DNA of 64,000 nt. It comes from Mesorhizobium sp. LSJC280B00. Lineage in GTDB: Bacteria > Pseudomonadota > Alphaproteobacteria > Rhizobiales > Rhizobiaceae. Shown here piece after piece: positions 24,890-34,439 of the stretch. The stretch's first letter is position 1; every line of letters starts with the position of its first letter. The notes below the pieces were generated by a model, which saw only the letters and a list, made by a program, of their open reading frames with translations, did not search any database and was not told the DNA's origin. The translations under genes were made by a program, and so were the position numbers. The stretch spans positions 99,628 to 163,627 of the forward strand of contig NZ_AYVL01000010.1 in assembly GCF_000502835.1 (NCBI RefSeq). The letters run 5' to 3'.

Positions 24890-25857
24890 TGCGGCGCCTC
24901 GTTTTTTGCCGCCGGGAACGAGGGAGATTGGAGCGATAGGGATTTGAGATAGGCCATCAGCATCTGCAGTTCGGCTTCGTCAACGAGACCGTCGAAGCTC
25001 GGCATCACCGGCTGGTAGCCGGCGGCGATTTCCTTGTTCGGGACAAGGATCGAATCGCGCAGATAGCGTTCGTCGGCGATGACCGTCTGCCGGTTGGCCA
25101 ACGCCACCGGCTGGCCGAAAACCCCATCGAGGCCGGGCGCCCGCACCTTGCTGAAATTGCCGTGACAGCCGGAGCAGCCGAGCGCGCGGAACAGTTTCCC
25201 GCCGCTCGTGGCAAGGCTTTCGCCTTCACCTTGACTGCCGAGCCATGATGCATATTGCTCCGGCGCCAGCACGGTCACCCAGCCGCCCATCTCGGAATGC
25301 TGCGTGCCGCAATATTCGGCGCAGAACAGGTGATAACGCCCCGGCTGCGTGGCGATGAACCAGACATTGGCCGTGCGTCCGGGAACGGCATCCTGCTTGA
25401 CCCGAAAGGCTGGCACGTAGAAGGAGTGGATGACGTCCTGTGATGCCAGCGACACCACCACCGCCTTGCCGACCGGCACGTGCAACTCGTTGATCTCGCG
25501 CTGGCCGCCGGGATGGCGGAATTCCCACATCCATTGCTTGCCGAGGCCGGCGATCTCGACGGCGTCCGGTGGCGGACGGTCGCGCCGGACAAAAAGGACT
25601 GCGCCCCAGCCGAAGAAGATGAAGGCCATCACCAGGCTGGCAATGGTCCACGCCATCTCCAGCGGCAGGCTGCGGGCACGCGCCCCGGTACGGTCGGCTG
25701 CGGAGCCGATACGATATTTGACGGCGTAGCCGACAACGAGAACGGTCAGGAACAGGCCGAGCGCGACTGCGAAAGCCAGCAATGTGTAGAACAAGGCATC
25801 GACGCTGCCCGCGATGGACGAGGCTTCCTGCGGGAAAAACCGGATGCCGAAGCTCAC
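24886..25857 (-). CDS. coxB: Cytochrome c oxidase subunit II with fused cytochrome c (caa3-type)
   Basis: This 323-residue subunit has two N-terminal membrane helices (about 22-46 and 68-90), a CuA domain with H144, C179, C183, H187 and M190 ([12 protein letters not shown]), and a C-terminal cytochrome c domain with CSGCH at 228-232 and a late PVMPSFDG methionine ligand. The fused heme makes this a caa3-type oxidase that can take electrons from the complex III module without a soluble cytochrome. There is no cleavable signal. Starts and stops overlap both neighbours. Confidence 0.95.
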   Translation of the reverse strand: MSFGIRFFPQEASSIAGSVDALFYTLLAFAVALGLFLTVLVVGYAVKYRIGSAADRTGARARSLPLEMAWTIASLVMAFIFFGWGAVLFVRRDRPPPDAVEIAGLGKQWMWEFRHPGGQREINELHVPVGKAVVVSLASQDVIHSFYVPAFRVKQDAVPGRTANVWFIATQPGRYHLFCAEYCGTQHSEMGGWVTVLAPEQYASWLGSQGEGESLATSGGKLFRALGCSGCHGNFSKVRAPGLDGVFGQPVALANRQTVIADERYLRDSILVPNKEIAAGYQPVMPSFDGLVDEAELQMLMAYLKSLSLQSPSFPAAKNEAPQ

Positions 25858-26603
25858 GCCCGCCTCCCGCGCGCCAGCAATATGGCCGTCGCCAACCCCA
25901 CCACCATCACGATGCTGGCGAGCTTCAACGCAGCCCAGATCGCCGGCGTATATCGCCCCTTGGACGCATCGAAGCCGGCGCAGAGCAGGAAGACATGATC
26001 GGCGATCGAGCCGAGCCTGCCGGAAGATGCCTCGACAAGGGCAAGCTCAAGATCGCGCGGCGTGAAGCTCAGCGCCGGCAGCACCTGCGCTATCCGGCCT
26101 TTTGGCGTCAGCGCGATGACCGCGATCGGATGGGCGAATTGGTCGATCCTGGCGCGGGTGTCGAAACTGATGCCGGCTTCCGCGGCAAGGGCGCCGCCGG
26201 CGCCGTCGGCACTGGTCAGGAACCGCCACGCCGACAGGTTCCTCGCGTCGGCCGCCGCGGCGACCGTGGCTTGCGCATCGCCCGCATCTTCGGGCGTGTC
26301 GGCGGCATCGATCGAGACGAACAAAGCGCGATAGGTGTCGGGGTCGAGCGAGGTCTTTTTCAAATCCGAGGCGACCGCCTGTTGGGTCACACCACAAAGG
26401 TTCGGGCATTTGTCGTAGCCGAAAATCAGTAGCGCCGGCCGGCCGGCAAGCATTTGGCCGATCGTGCGCTGCTCGCCGGACGCATCGCGAAACACCCGGT
26501 CGAGGCTGAGCTGCGCGCCGATCTCGGGATCGAAGGCCGGGCGTGCGAAGGCCATGGCCGGCAGTGCCGCGAGAAGGGAAAAAGCGGCTAGCCAGGCCTT
26601 CAC
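25854..26603 (-). CDS. SCO1/SenC copper chaperone
   Basis: A 249-residue SCO-family protein that delivers copper to the CuA site of subunit II. The CxxxC copper site is CPNLC in FGYDKCPNLCGVTQQ, and the distal histidine lies in QFAHPIAVIAL. It has an N-terminal signal or anchor (AWLAAFSLLAALPAMAFA) and, unusually, a C-terminal membrane helix (SIVMVVGLATAILLARG), so it is probably tethered at both ends. The start is a GTG at 26603 overlapping the upstream stop (GTGA). Its place inside the oxidase operon supports the role. Confidence 0.9.
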   Translation of the reverse strand: MKAWLAAFSLLAALPAMAFARPAFDPEIGAQLSLDRVFRDASGEQRTIGQMLAGRPALLIFGYDKCPNLCGVTQQAVASDLKKTSLDPDTYRALFVSIDAADTPEDAGDAQATVAAAADARNLSAWRFLTSADGAGGALAAEAGISFDTRARIDQFAHPIAVIALTPKGRIAQVLPALSFTPRDLELALVEASSGRLGSIADHVFLLCAGFDASKGRYTPAIWAALKLASIVMVVGLATAILLARGRRA

Positions 26604-27052
26604 GGCCGGCCTCCCTGGCCTGGCGCGGTCCGGCAGCGAGCGGCCTGTGGCGCGCGTGGTATCTCGGCCTCGACCAATCGGCAGTCGGCGCCGGCGGCCG
26701 GCGCCGGCTGCCCCCAGTTCGGCAAACCATGGCTGACGATCGCCCACATGGCGTCCTCGATCGGAATGCGGGCAATGCCGGCGGTGCGGTCGACCCAGCC
26801 GACCTTGTTCAGCTCCTGCTCCTCCGCCTTGCGGAAGGCAGCGAGGTCGTCTTCTGGAAAGCGCTGCAAGGCTGGACTGGCCCGGTTGCCGACCGATGAT
26901 GGCCCCGGCAGCGGCCCGAACGGCCTGGTGTCGAAGACGAGCCCGAGGACGATGACTGTTGCGGCCAGGAGCAGCAGCAGGCCGGCCGCGAAGGCAAGCA
27001 GCGCGCCCGGCCAGACGTCGCGCGTTTCGGGATGGCGGGCTGCCCTAGCCAT
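26600..27052 (-). CDS. Hypothetical membrane-anchored subunit of the act-cox operon
   Basis: A 150-residue protein with one strong membrane helix near 15-40 (ALLAFAAGLLLLLAATVIVL) and a hydrophilic periplasmic-looking remainder containing RIPIEDAMWAIVSHGLPNWG. Proteins of this sort lie between actF and the sco gene in proteobacterial complex III operons, and the IPIEDAM pattern is shared with small cytochrome-oxidase accessory proteins, but I cannot name a family. The start at 27052 lies 8 bases inside the end of actF. Confidence 0.7.
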   Translation of the reverse strand: MARAARHPETRDVWPGALLAFAAGLLLLLAATVIVLGLVFDTRPFGPLPGPSSVGNRASPALQRFPEDDLAAFRKAEEQELNKVGWVDRTAGIARIPIEDAMWAIVSHGLPNWGQPAPAAGADCRLVEAEIPRAPQAARCRTAPGQGGRP

Positions 27053-28193
27053 GGACCGGCCTCCGGCACCAGAGGGCGATCCGGTCCGGCCGGCCAAGCA
27101 CGAAAAGCAGCAGCGCAAGCCAGAGGCCGCCAGCTCCTGCCAGCGCGGCAAGATCGTACCAGAATGCGATCACATTGCCGTCCGCCAACGGCGGTCTGAT
27201 CCGCCAAAGGACATCGACGTAGTGGCCAGCCAGCACGATGCCGCAGATCGACAGCAGGCCGGCATGGCTGCGCTTCAGATCCCGGCTGAGCAGCCCGGCA
27301 AAGGGGACCGCGAATTGCAGCGCAATCAGCAGCCAGAGCAGATACTGCCAGCCATTGCTGCTGCGGATGAGGTACCAACGGATCTCGTTTGGCAGGTCGC
27401 CGCCCCAGGTCACCAGCCATTGCATGAACGACAGGTAGGTCCACAGCAGCACGAAGCCGAACAGCATGTTGGCCAAATCCTCGCTGAGCGCGACATCCTC
27501 CTCGCCGCCCGCCATGACCTCGATCGAGCGGTTAACACACAGTACCGTCATCGCCAGGGCGTAAGCGCCGACGACTTCGGCCGACGCTTCCAGCAACGCA
27601 TAGATGGTCGAGGAGAACTCCGGCTCCAGCGAGAGCATCCAGTCGATGGCAAAAATCGTCACAGCCAGCCCATGCGCAATCAATCCAGCGGCATAGGCCT
27701 TGCCGCGGCCGGCGCTGCCACGACCGCTATCGGTCGTTGTCCAGTCAAGCACGCGCCACGCCAGCACCAGCCAGATCGCGGCGCAGGCGGCAAAGCGCAG
27801 CAAAAAGAACGGAACGTTCAGATAAGAGAATTTCTGGCGCACCGTCTCGGGCAATGCAGCCGCGTCGGCACTCGCCCAGGGAAAGACCAGGTCGAGCCTG
27901 AGCAGAACCGGCAGCAGCAGAAGCAGCGCCAGCGGCAGCGTCGCGACGAGAGCGCGCAGCGGCTGGCGGATTGCCTCGCCCCAGCGGCCGCCGGTCAGCC
28001 CATGCACCATCAGGATGGTCAGCGCGCCGAGCGGCAGGCCGAGCAGGAAGAGCGCCGCAGGCAGCCAGCCGGCCAACATGGCTCTGAAGTCGAAGGCCAA
28101 TCCCGTGGCGCAAAGCACAAGTCCGACGGCGACCACGGCAAGCGCCGGCAAAATCAAACGTTCGGTGGCAAGCCGCATCATCGCCCGCATCAT
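27045..28193 (-). CDS. actF: Alternative complex III subunit ActF (NrfD-like)
   Basis: A 382-residue membrane protein with about ten helices, related to NrfD/PsrC and to ActC. Alternative complex III oxidises quinol and passes electrons to cytochrome c or directly to the oxidase. Features include EPEFSSTIYALLEASAEVVGAY and SFMQWLVTWGGDLPNEIRWY, typical of ActF. The start at 28193 overlaps the actE stop (ATGA); the frame upstream to 28475 is shadow. The gene ends TAG at 27045. Confidence 0.9.
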   Translation of the reverse strand: MMRAMMRLATERLILPALAVVAVGLVLCATGLAFDFRAMLAGWLPAALFLLGLPLGALTILMVHGLTGGRWGEAIRQPLRALVATLPLALLLLLPVLLRLDLVFPWASADAAALPETVRQKFSYLNVPFFLLRFAACAAIWLVLAWRVLDWTTTDSGRGSAGRGKAYAAGLIAHGLAVTIFAIDWMLSLEPEFSSTIYALLEASAEVVGAYALAMTVLCVNRSIEVMAGGEEDVALSEDLANMLFGFVLLWTYLSFMQWLVTWGGDLPNEIRWYLIRSSNGWQYLLWLLIALQFAVPFAGLLSRDLKRSHAGLLSICGIVLAGHYVDVLWRIRPPLADGNVIAFWYDLAALAGAGGLWLALLLFVLGRPDRIALWCRRPVHG

Positions 28194-28723
28194 CGATCCG
28201 GCTCCGCATTGAGCTCGGCACGGAGGCTTTCCGGCAGCTCGGCAATTGGTGCATCGCGCGAATATTGCAGGGCGCGGATATAGGCGACGATCGCCCAGCG
28301 GTCGGCAGGCGGGACACGCGCCGCGTAGGAATACATGGCGCCATAGCCGTTGCTGATGACGTCGTAGAAATGCCTGTCGCTCGCCTTGCGCAACGCGTGC
28401 TGGTGATAGGTCGGCGGCGCCGGAAAGCCCCGCTCGACGATCATGCCGTGGCCGTCGCCGGCGCGGCCGTGGCAAGGCGAACAGAAGATGTCGAAGCGTT
28501 GCTGGCCTCGCCGCAGCAGCATCATCGTGACCGGATAGGGAAAAGTGTCGGGTACCGGCGAAAGATCGGCATCGCGTGCGACCGTGTCCTCGACCGGCGC
28601 CCGCGCCGACATGCCGTCGGCGAACTGGTTGCTGCTTTCGAGCGGATCGTAGCGCGGCTGGTCCTCCATGTCCTGCCGGCAGCCGGCGACCAGCAAGGCT
28701 GCCGACAGCAGGATCGTGCGCAT
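28190..28723 (-). CDS. actE: Alternative complex III subunit ActE, cytochrome c lipoprotein
   Basis: A 177-residue protein with a lipoprotein signal (MRTILLSAALLVAGC, lipobox LVAGC) and one heme c site, CSPCH, in FDIFCSPCHGRAGDG. The HFYDVISNGYGAMYSYAARV and AIVAYIRALQ stretches are the usual class I cytochrome c C-terminus with the axial methionine. It is anchored on the periplasmic face and carries electrons from the iron-sulfur/heme subunits toward the oxidase. A GTG at 28729 overlapping the actD stop is an alternative start. Confidence 0.9.
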   Translation of the reverse strand: MRTILLSAALLVAGCRQDMEDQPRYDPLESSNQFADGMSARAPVEDTVARDADLSPVPDTFPYPVTMMLLRRGQQRFDIFCSPCHGRAGDGHGMIVERGFPAPPTYHQHALRKASDRHFYDVISNGYGAMYSYAARVPPADRWAIVAYIRALQYSRDAPIAELPESLRAELNAEPDR

Positions 28724-28725
28724 GT

Positions 28726-29253
28726 TCACGCCTCCACCTCCTCGACGGTTTCGGCGCCGAGCCGTGTCAGCTGGCCCTTGGTCACGCCCTTGCGGAACTT
28801 CGGATCGGCGGCCTCGACGAGCAGATAGAACTTGCCGCCGCGCGCATAGGTGAAGCTCGTGGCGTTGAAGACCGGGTGGTAATATTCGGGCAGGCGATTG
28901 GCGGCCAGCATGCCGAAGAATGCGGCCAGCGCAGCGCCAAGTATCGCGGCCTCGAAGGCGATGACGAGAAAGGCCGGCCAGGAATGCAGCGGCCGGCCGC
29001 CGACATTGAGCGGAAAATCGATCTCGACCGAATAGAGGATCAGGCCATAGACAAACACCGCGCCGACGATGGCGCCGCCAAGGATGGTCCATGGCAAGCG
29101 CGTCTTGCGCATGCCGAGCATGTCGGCCAGCCCATGCACATGGAACGGCGAGAACGCGTCCATGCGCCGGTAGCCGCGCGCCCGCATGGTGCGGACCGCC
29201 TCGGTCAGCGCTTCGGGATCGGCGAAAGCCGCAATGACGCCGTAAAGGCTCAT
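28726..29253 (-). CDS. actD: Alternative complex III subunit ActD (DUF3341)
   Basis: A 175-residue protein with two membrane helices (about 56-76 and 92-114) between hydrophilic ends. The N-terminus (YGVIAAFADPEALTEAVRTM, then GYRRMDAFSPFHVHGL) and the LPEYYHPVFN motif identify DUF3341, the ActD subunit. It is structural and binds next to ActC. The start at 29253 overlaps the actC stop by four bases. Confidence 0.92.
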   Translation of the reverse strand: MSLYGVIAAFADPEALTEAVRTMRARGYRRMDAFSPFHVHGLADMLGMRKTRLPWTILGGAIVGAVFVYGLILYSVEIDFPLNVGGRPLHSWPAFLVIAFEAAILGAALAAFFGMLAANRLPEYYHPVFNATSFTYARGGKFYLLVEAADPKFRKGVTKGQLTRLGAETVEEVEA

Positions 29254-30617
29254 CTTGCGCCGCCCCTCTCCCCGGCCAGCTCCTCGACCTCGAAAATGGT
29301 GATGGCCGGCAGGACGCGGATGAACAGGAAGACCAATGCGAAGAAGGTGCCGATCGAGCCGAACAGGATGCCGAAGTCGAGCCATCTCAGTGATTGTTCG
29401 CCCCAGGACGACGGCAGGTAATCGCGGCTTGGCCCGGTGACGACGATGACGTAGCGCTCGATCCACATGCCGACATTGATGATCAGGGCAATGGCGAACA
29501 GCACTGGCATGTTGAGGCGCACCCGCCGGAACCAGAGCAATTGCAAAACAGCGCCGTTGCAGGCGAGCATGGTCCAGAACAGCGGCGCATAGGGTCCGAA
29601 GGCGCGCTGCCACATCATCGTGCGCTCATAGGTTTCGCCCGAATACCAGGCGAAGAAAGCCTCGGAGGCATAGCCGTAGATGACGATCATGCCGGCGGCG
29701 ATCATCAGCTTGGCGGCATTGTCCATGTGCCGCAGCGTGATCAGATCCTGGACCGAAAACGCCCAGCGCAGCGGGATGGCGATGGTAAGCACCATGGCGA
29801 AGCCGGACAGCAGCGCGCCGGCAACGAAATAGGGAGGAAAGATAGTCGAATGGAAGCCCGGCGTGATGGCGAAGGTGAAGTCGAGCGAGACGATCGAATG
29901 CACCGAGACGACCAGCGGCGTGGCCAGTGCCGCCATCAGGAAATAGACCGTCTGGTAGCGCGCCCAATGAAAGGCCGAACCGCGCCAGCCGAGCGCCAGT
30001 ATCCCGTAGAACAGCTGCGCCGGGCGCGATTTCGCCCGGTCGCGCAGGACGGCGAGATCGGGCAGCAGGCCCATATACCAGAACATCAGCGAAACGCTGG
30101 CATAGGTGGCGATCGCCGCGAAATCCCAGACCAGTGGGCTGCGCCATTGCGGCCAATGCATATGCGTGTTGGGTAGCGGCAGCAGCCAGTAGAAGAACCA
30201 CGGGCGGCCGAGATGCAGGATCGGGAAAAGCCCCGCCATTGCCACGGCAAACAGCGTCATCGCCTCGGCAAAGCGGTTGATCGAGGCGCGCCATGGTTGG
30301 CGCAGAAGCAGAAGCACCGCCGAGATCAGCGTGCCGGCATGGCCGATGCCAATCCACCAGACGAAATTGCCAATCATCGTGCCCCAGACAACCGGAATGT
30401 TGACGCCATAGGCGCCAACGCCGACCGAGATCAGATAGGTAATCGAATAGAGAAAGATGAGGACGAAGACGAAGCAGGCGAAAAACGCGGTCCAGAAATA
30501 GCGCGGCAGCCTGCCGTCGAGGACGATCGCACTGATACGGCCGCTGATCTCCGGAAGGTCGTGCCGGCCGCGCAGAACGGGCAGTGCGCCCGGTTTTCCA
30601 GCAATAGCCTCAGCCAT
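29250..30617 (-). CDS. actC: Alternative complex III subunit ActC (NrfD family)
   Basis: A 455-residue membrane protein with ten predicted helices, of the NrfD/PsrC polysulfide-reductase family. It forms the quinol-oxidising membrane site of alternative complex III. Visible markers include WGTMIGNFVWWIGIGHAGTL, LPLPNTHMHWPQWRSPLVWD and SLDFTFAITPGFHSTIFPPY. The start overlaps the end of actB by eight bases, and its stop overlaps actD. Confidence 0.94.
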   Translation of the reverse strand: MAEAIAGKPGALPVLRGRHDLPEISGRISAIVLDGRLPRYFWTAFFACFVFVLIFLYSITYLISVGVGAYGVNIPVVWGTMIGNFVWWIGIGHAGTLISAVLLLLRQPWRASINRFAEAMTLFAVAMAGLFPILHLGRPWFFYWLLPLPNTHMHWPQWRSPLVWDFAAIATYASVSLMFWYMGLLPDLAVLRDRAKSRPAQLFYGILALGWRGSAFHWARYQTVYFLMAALATPLVVSVHSIVSLDFTFAITPGFHSTIFPPYFVAGALLSGFAMVLTIAIPLRWAFSVQDLITLRHMDNAAKLMIAAGMIVIYGYASEAFFAWYSGETYERTMMWQRAFGPYAPLFWTMLACNGAVLQLLWFRRVRLNMPVLFAIALIINVGMWIERYVIVVTGPSRDYLPSSWGEQSLRWLDFGILFGSIGTFFALVFLFIRVLPAITIFEVEELAGERGGAR

Positions 30618-33597
30618 CGGCTTTCCCGCCTGGCGAGAGACGGCCGTTGATATTCCTGATCTTGCCGAGATAGGTGGTGCGGGGTCGCGTGTTGAGGTCC
30701 TCGAGCAAGGCGTAGTGTTGCGGCGCTGCTTTTTCCTGCACGACAGCGGCGCCCTTGCTGTTGAGGTCCCCGAAAACGATCGCCTGTGTCGGGCAGGCCT
30801 GCTGACAGGCGGTCACCACTTCGCCGTCGGCGATGTGGCGGTTTTCGATCTGCGCCTTGATGCGTTTTTCGGAAATGCGCTGGACGCAGTAGGTGCATTT
30901 TTCCATCACACCGCGCGAACGGACGCTGACGTCTGGATTGTGCGCGGCCTGTTCCGGTCCGGCCGCATCCTTGTCGAATTCCTGGAAGTCCAGGAAGTTG
31001 AAGCGCCGCACCTTGTAGGGGCAGTTCTGCGAGCAGTAGCGCGTGCCGATGCAGCGGTTGTAGACCTGCGCGTTCAGCCCGTCATGGGTGTGGGTGGTGG
31101 CGTTGACCGGACAGACGACCTCGCACGGCGCCTTCTCGCAATGCATGCAAGGCACCGGCTGGAAAAAGACGTCGGGATCGTCGAGCGGGCCGGAGTAGTA
31201 GCGGTCGATCCGCAGCCAATGCATCTCATGGCCGAGTGCCGACTCGTCCGGCCCGACGGTGGCGATGTTGTTTTCCGCCTGGCAGGCAGAAACGCAAGCC
31301 ATGCAGCCGATGCATGCCGACTGGTCGATCGACATGCCCCAGGCTTCCTGGCTGTATTGCCAGTCGGGATAGAGCGATCCGGTTGGCGCGGGCGGGGCGC
31401 CGTCGCGCACGAAGTGTGGATTTTTGCGGAAGGCCTCGAGCGAGGCATGGCGAACGATCGCCCTGCCCTCCATCGCCTGATGGTGTTGCGTGGTGATGAC
31501 CCGCGCACTGCCGTCCCGCGGCGCGACCGTGGCGCCATAGACGATCCAGGGAGCCTCGAGGCTTCGCAGCCTGTACGCGTCGTGGCCGTCGGCGAGTGCT
31601 GCCACCGAACCGAGCTTCCGGCCGAAGCCCAGAGCAAGTGTCACGGTCTCGTCGGGATGGCCAGGCATGATCCAGACCGGCGCATCGATGTCCGTGCCGT
31701 TCGAGGCGATATTGACGACCCGGGCGTTTTCCACCTGAAGCCGCCCCGCCGTCGCTGGCGATATCAGCGCTGCATTGCCCCAGACGATCTTGCTCAGTGG
31801 CCGCGGCAATTCCTGCAGCCAGGACGAGTTGGCATTGCGTCCGTCGCGCAGCCAGGGATCGGCGACGAAACGGATTTCGACGCCTTTGGCCGCTTCGACG
31901 CGCGGGTTCAGGCCGCGCAAATCCGCCGGCATCGCAACATCGACTGGAGTGCTGGCACTTCCGGATACAAAGCCGTCGCGAAGCGCCTTTCGCCACGCGG
32001 GATCGTCCAGTGCTTGCGCCCAAGTCGTTTGTGCCCATGTCCGGCGGACGAGCGGCAGCGCAGAAACAGCGAATTCACCGCCAAGCACGGCCAGGATTTC
32101 ATGCACCGCCCGCCCCTGGTAAAGCGGCCTGATCAGCGGCTGCACGATCGACGCGGTTCCGTCATGGGCGCGCAGGTCACTCCAGCTTTCGAGATCATGC
32201 GCAGCAGGGACATGCCAGTGTGCGGCGAAGGCGGTTTCGTCGCGGTAGAGACCCCAGTGGACAAGAAGCTTCAGCTGCGAAAACACGTCGCGGACATCGA
32301 ACCCCGCAGGTGCGGTGTGGAGAGGATTGGCGCCGAGTATGACAACGGTGTCGATATCTCGCGCGGCGATCGCCTGGCAAAGTGCAGCGAGGTCGCCCTC
32401 GATGGGCATCGCGTCGGGCGGCTCGATCAGTTCCACGGTGTTGCCAAGCGCACCAAGCCGCGCATTCATGGCAAGAGCCGCGGCATGGACGAACGGTGTT
32501 TGATGGACGCCCGGCACGATCAGCGCCGAGCGGCCGGCCGCCTTCAGATCGTCCGCAGTGGCAGCCAGCCAGGCCGGGTCCAGTGCCAAGGCGCTTGGCG
32601 CCGCTTCGCCGCCAAGCACCGCGCTCAGCGCCGCGGCGACGGCTTCGACCTCGCTCGGCCGCACCGGCCTGCGGTGATCGGCGGCAGCGCCGGTGATCGT
32701 CGGCGTCGATTCCACCGCATAGACCCGGCTCATCGTATCGTCCGCCCGGCGCACGCGACGCCGCGCGGCAAAGTCACGGGCGTAAGCGAGACGGCCGGGG
32801 CCCTCGCCCAGGAAATCCGCGTCGAGACTGACAATCGCGTCGGCGCGATCGAACCGGTAGACCGGTGCAAGCGCCCTGCCGAAAAGGGTCTGCGTGGCTT
32901 CGGCGCCGGACGGCGTTGCCAGGGGATCGTGCTGGAACAGCCTCAGCCTGGGGTAGCGCGCGCGCAGCGCCTCGAGCTGCGCCTTCATGGTGGGCGAGGT
33001 CGTCGCCTCGATCAGCAGCGCCGCGCCGGCACCGCCTGAGCCGGCCAGCCGCGAGGTGAGCTCGGCCATGTCGGCAAGGAAGTCGCCATAGGCCGCCGGT
33101 TCGCCGTGTTTCAGCGGCATGCGCGAGCGATCGGGGTCGAAAAGCGACAGCACCGCCGCCTGCATGATGGCGTCCGTCGCACCGCGCGAGGCCGGATGGT
33201 CGGGATTGCCTTCCACCTTGGTCGGCCGGCCCTCATGGCTTTCGACCACCGCACCGATACCGTAGCCATCGCTCGAAAGCGTGGTCGCGTAATAAAGCGG
33301 CTTGCCGGGAACGATGTTTTCCGGCTGGCGGATATAAGGCAGGATGTCTTCGGCCCGGCTGCAGGCGGCAAGCCCGGCCAGCGTCAGCGATGCACCCATC
33401 AGCTTCAGCAGCGTGCGCCGGTCGAGCCGCGGGATGCGCTCGGCGATCGAGGGAAATTCGGCATCGACGAAGCGGCGGAATTCCGGCGTATCGGCGAGCT
33501 CGTCGAGGCTTCGCCACAGCTCCGGGCCGGGCGAAAGCCGTTCGCGCAGGCCGGCCATGTCTGGAGCCGCGATCGGTTTGTCAGCGGTGGCAGACAT
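30610..33597 (-). CDS. actB: Alternative complex III subunit ActB (iron-sulfur, molybdopterin-like)
   Basis: A 995-residue periplasmic subunit. Near residues 60-80 is a twin-arginine export signal (DRRTLLKLMGASLTLAGLAA). The middle is a molybdopterin-oxidoreductase-like fold that in this family has lost the cofactor. The last third is a four-cluster ferredoxin domain with CIGCMACVSACQAENN, CMHCEKAPCEVVCP, CIGTRYCSQNCP and CTYCVQR plus CQQACPTQAI. It relays electrons from quinol to the hemes. The start codon lies 17 bases inside actA. Confidence 0.95.
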   Translation of the reverse strand: MSATADKPIAAPDMAGLRERLSPGPELWRSLDELADTPEFRRFVDAEFPSIAERIPRLDRRTLLKLMGASLTLAGLAACSRAEDILPYIRQPENIVPGKPLYYATTLSSDGYGIGAVVESHEGRPTKVEGNPDHPASRGATDAIMQAAVLSLFDPDRSRMPLKHGEPAAYGDFLADMAELTSRLAGSGGAGAALLIEATTSPTMKAQLEALRARYPRLRLFQHDPLATPSGAEATQTLFGRALAPVYRFDRADAIVSLDADFLGEGPGRLAYARDFAARRRVRRADDTMSRVYAVESTPTITGAAADHRRPVRPSEVEAVAAALSAVLGGEAAPSALALDPAWLAATADDLKAAGRSALIVPGVHQTPFVHAAALAMNARLGALGNTVELIEPPDAMPIEGDLAALCQAIAARDIDTVVILGANPLHTAPAGFDVRDVFSQLKLLVHWGLYRDETAFAAHWHVPAAHDLESWSDLRAHDGTASIVQPLIRPLYQGRAVHEILAVLGGEFAVSALPLVRRTWAQTTWAQALDDPAWRKALRDGFVSGSASTPVDVAMPADLRGLNPRVEAAKGVEIRFVADPWLRDGRNANSSWLQELPRPLSKIVWGNAALISPATAGRLQVENARVVNIASNGTDIDAPVWIMPGHPDETVTLALGFGRKLGSVAALADGHDAYRLRSLEAPWIVYGATVAPRDGSARVITTQHHQAMEGRAIVRHASLEAFRKNPHFVRDGAPPAPTGSLYPDWQYSQEAWGMSIDQSACIGCMACVSACQAENNIATVGPDESALGHEMHWLRIDRYYSGPLDDPDVFFQPVPCMHCEKAPCEVVCPVNATTHTHDGLNAQVYNRCIGTRYCSQNCPYKVRRFNFLDFQEFDKDAAGPEQAAHNPDVSVRSRGVMEKCTYCVQRISEKRIKAQIENRHIADGEVVTACQQACPTQAIVFGDLNSKGAAVVQEKAAPQHYALLEDLNTRPRTTYLGKIRNINGRLSPGGKADG

Positions 33598-34237
33598 AAC
33601 AGTCGGTCATGGTCTCGGGGTGGATATCGAGAAGGCTGATGAGTGACCGGCGGATTTCGGCGATGCCGGCCGGTGGCTTCCAGTGCATCAGGAACACGTC
33701 CTGCGGCGGACGCAAATTAGGCTCGGGATCGCGATGGCATGCCAGGCACCATTCCATCGATAGTGCGTGCGCCCGCCGCATCAGCGGCATGTCGTCGACC
33801 TCGCCATGGCACGTCTCGCAGGCGACGCCTTTAGCGATATGGATCGAATGATTGAAATAGACGAAGTCGGGGACACTGTTCACCCGCTGCCACTGCAATG
33901 GCTGCCCGGAAGCAAGGCTTGCCCGTATCGGCGCCAGCATGTCCACGTTGGTGAACAGCTGCGAATGGCAGGTCATGCACACCTCGGTCGCCGGCAGACC
34001 CGCCGATGACGAAGTCTCGGCGCCGCTATGGCAATAACGGCAATCGAGGCCGAGCTCGCCGACATGGTGCCTGTGGCTGAACGGCACTGGTTGCGCCAAC
34101 GGCCGGCCAACGCCGGTGACGAAGTCCGAACGCAAGACGGCGGTACCGCCGAGAGCCGCAAAGATCGCCATGAAACACGCGCCCCACAGAGCGAAGCGTG
34201 AAATGCCGTTGGCACTCCTTGAAAAGACCTGCGGCAT
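33581..34237 (-). CDS. actA: Alternative complex III subunit ActA, pentaheme cytochrome c
   Basis: A 218-residue cytochrome with one N-terminal membrane helix (about 14-35) and five heme c sites: CRYCH, CMTCH, CETCH, CLACH and CYVCH. Intervening histidines (SHRHHVGEL, YFNHSIHIAKG) provide distal ligands. It is the first gene of a 12-gene operon running to coxD at 22366, in which nearly every junction overlaps. The fifth heme site is in the last five residues, inside the overlap with actB. A possible EcfG-type site lies at 34289-34313. Confidence 0.95.
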   Translation of the reverse strand: MPQVFSRSANGISRFALWGACFMAIFAALGGTAVLRSDFVTGVGRPLAQPVPFSHRHHVGELGLDCRYCHSGAETSSSAGLPATEVCMTCHSQLFTNVDMLAPIRASLASGQPLQWQRVNSVPDFVYFNHSIHIAKGVACETCHGEVDDMPLMRRAHALSMEWCLACHRDPEPNLRPPQDVFLMHWKPPAGIAEIRRSLISLLDIHPETMTDCYVCHR

Positions 34238-34288
34238 CCACTCGCCGATTTCGCATCCAGCAAACCGTATTCACCCCCCAAAGTGCCT

Positions 34289-34313
34289 AACTAAGGCTGC
34301 GTGGGTAAGTTCC
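34289..34313 (-). promoter_or_regulatory. Possible EcfG-type promoter for act-cox operon
   Basis: The minus strand reads GGAAC, 16 bases, AGTT, one mismatch to the EcfG consensus, about 52 bp before actA. The whole 12-gene respiratory operon lies downstream. Confidence 0.3.
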
Positions 34314-34439
34314 GGCTGGAGCAGCGGAGATCACAGAATGGTTACCCCGCCCTGGCCCATCAGGTCGGGGTGACCGGAAACCATCGAACCCTCCATACGT
34401 TCGGATGAGGTCACGTTCTGTTTCACCCGGATAAGCATC

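Noticed and set aside
23237..24952. A 571-codon plus-strand frame opposite coxA
   Set aside because: It is a shadow of coxA; its composition is histidine, arginine and glutamine rich as expected of antisense to membrane helices.
30715..33039. A 774-codon plus-strand frame opposite actB
   Set aside because: It is antisense to a clear ferredoxin/molybdopterin-like gene and has no domain of its own.
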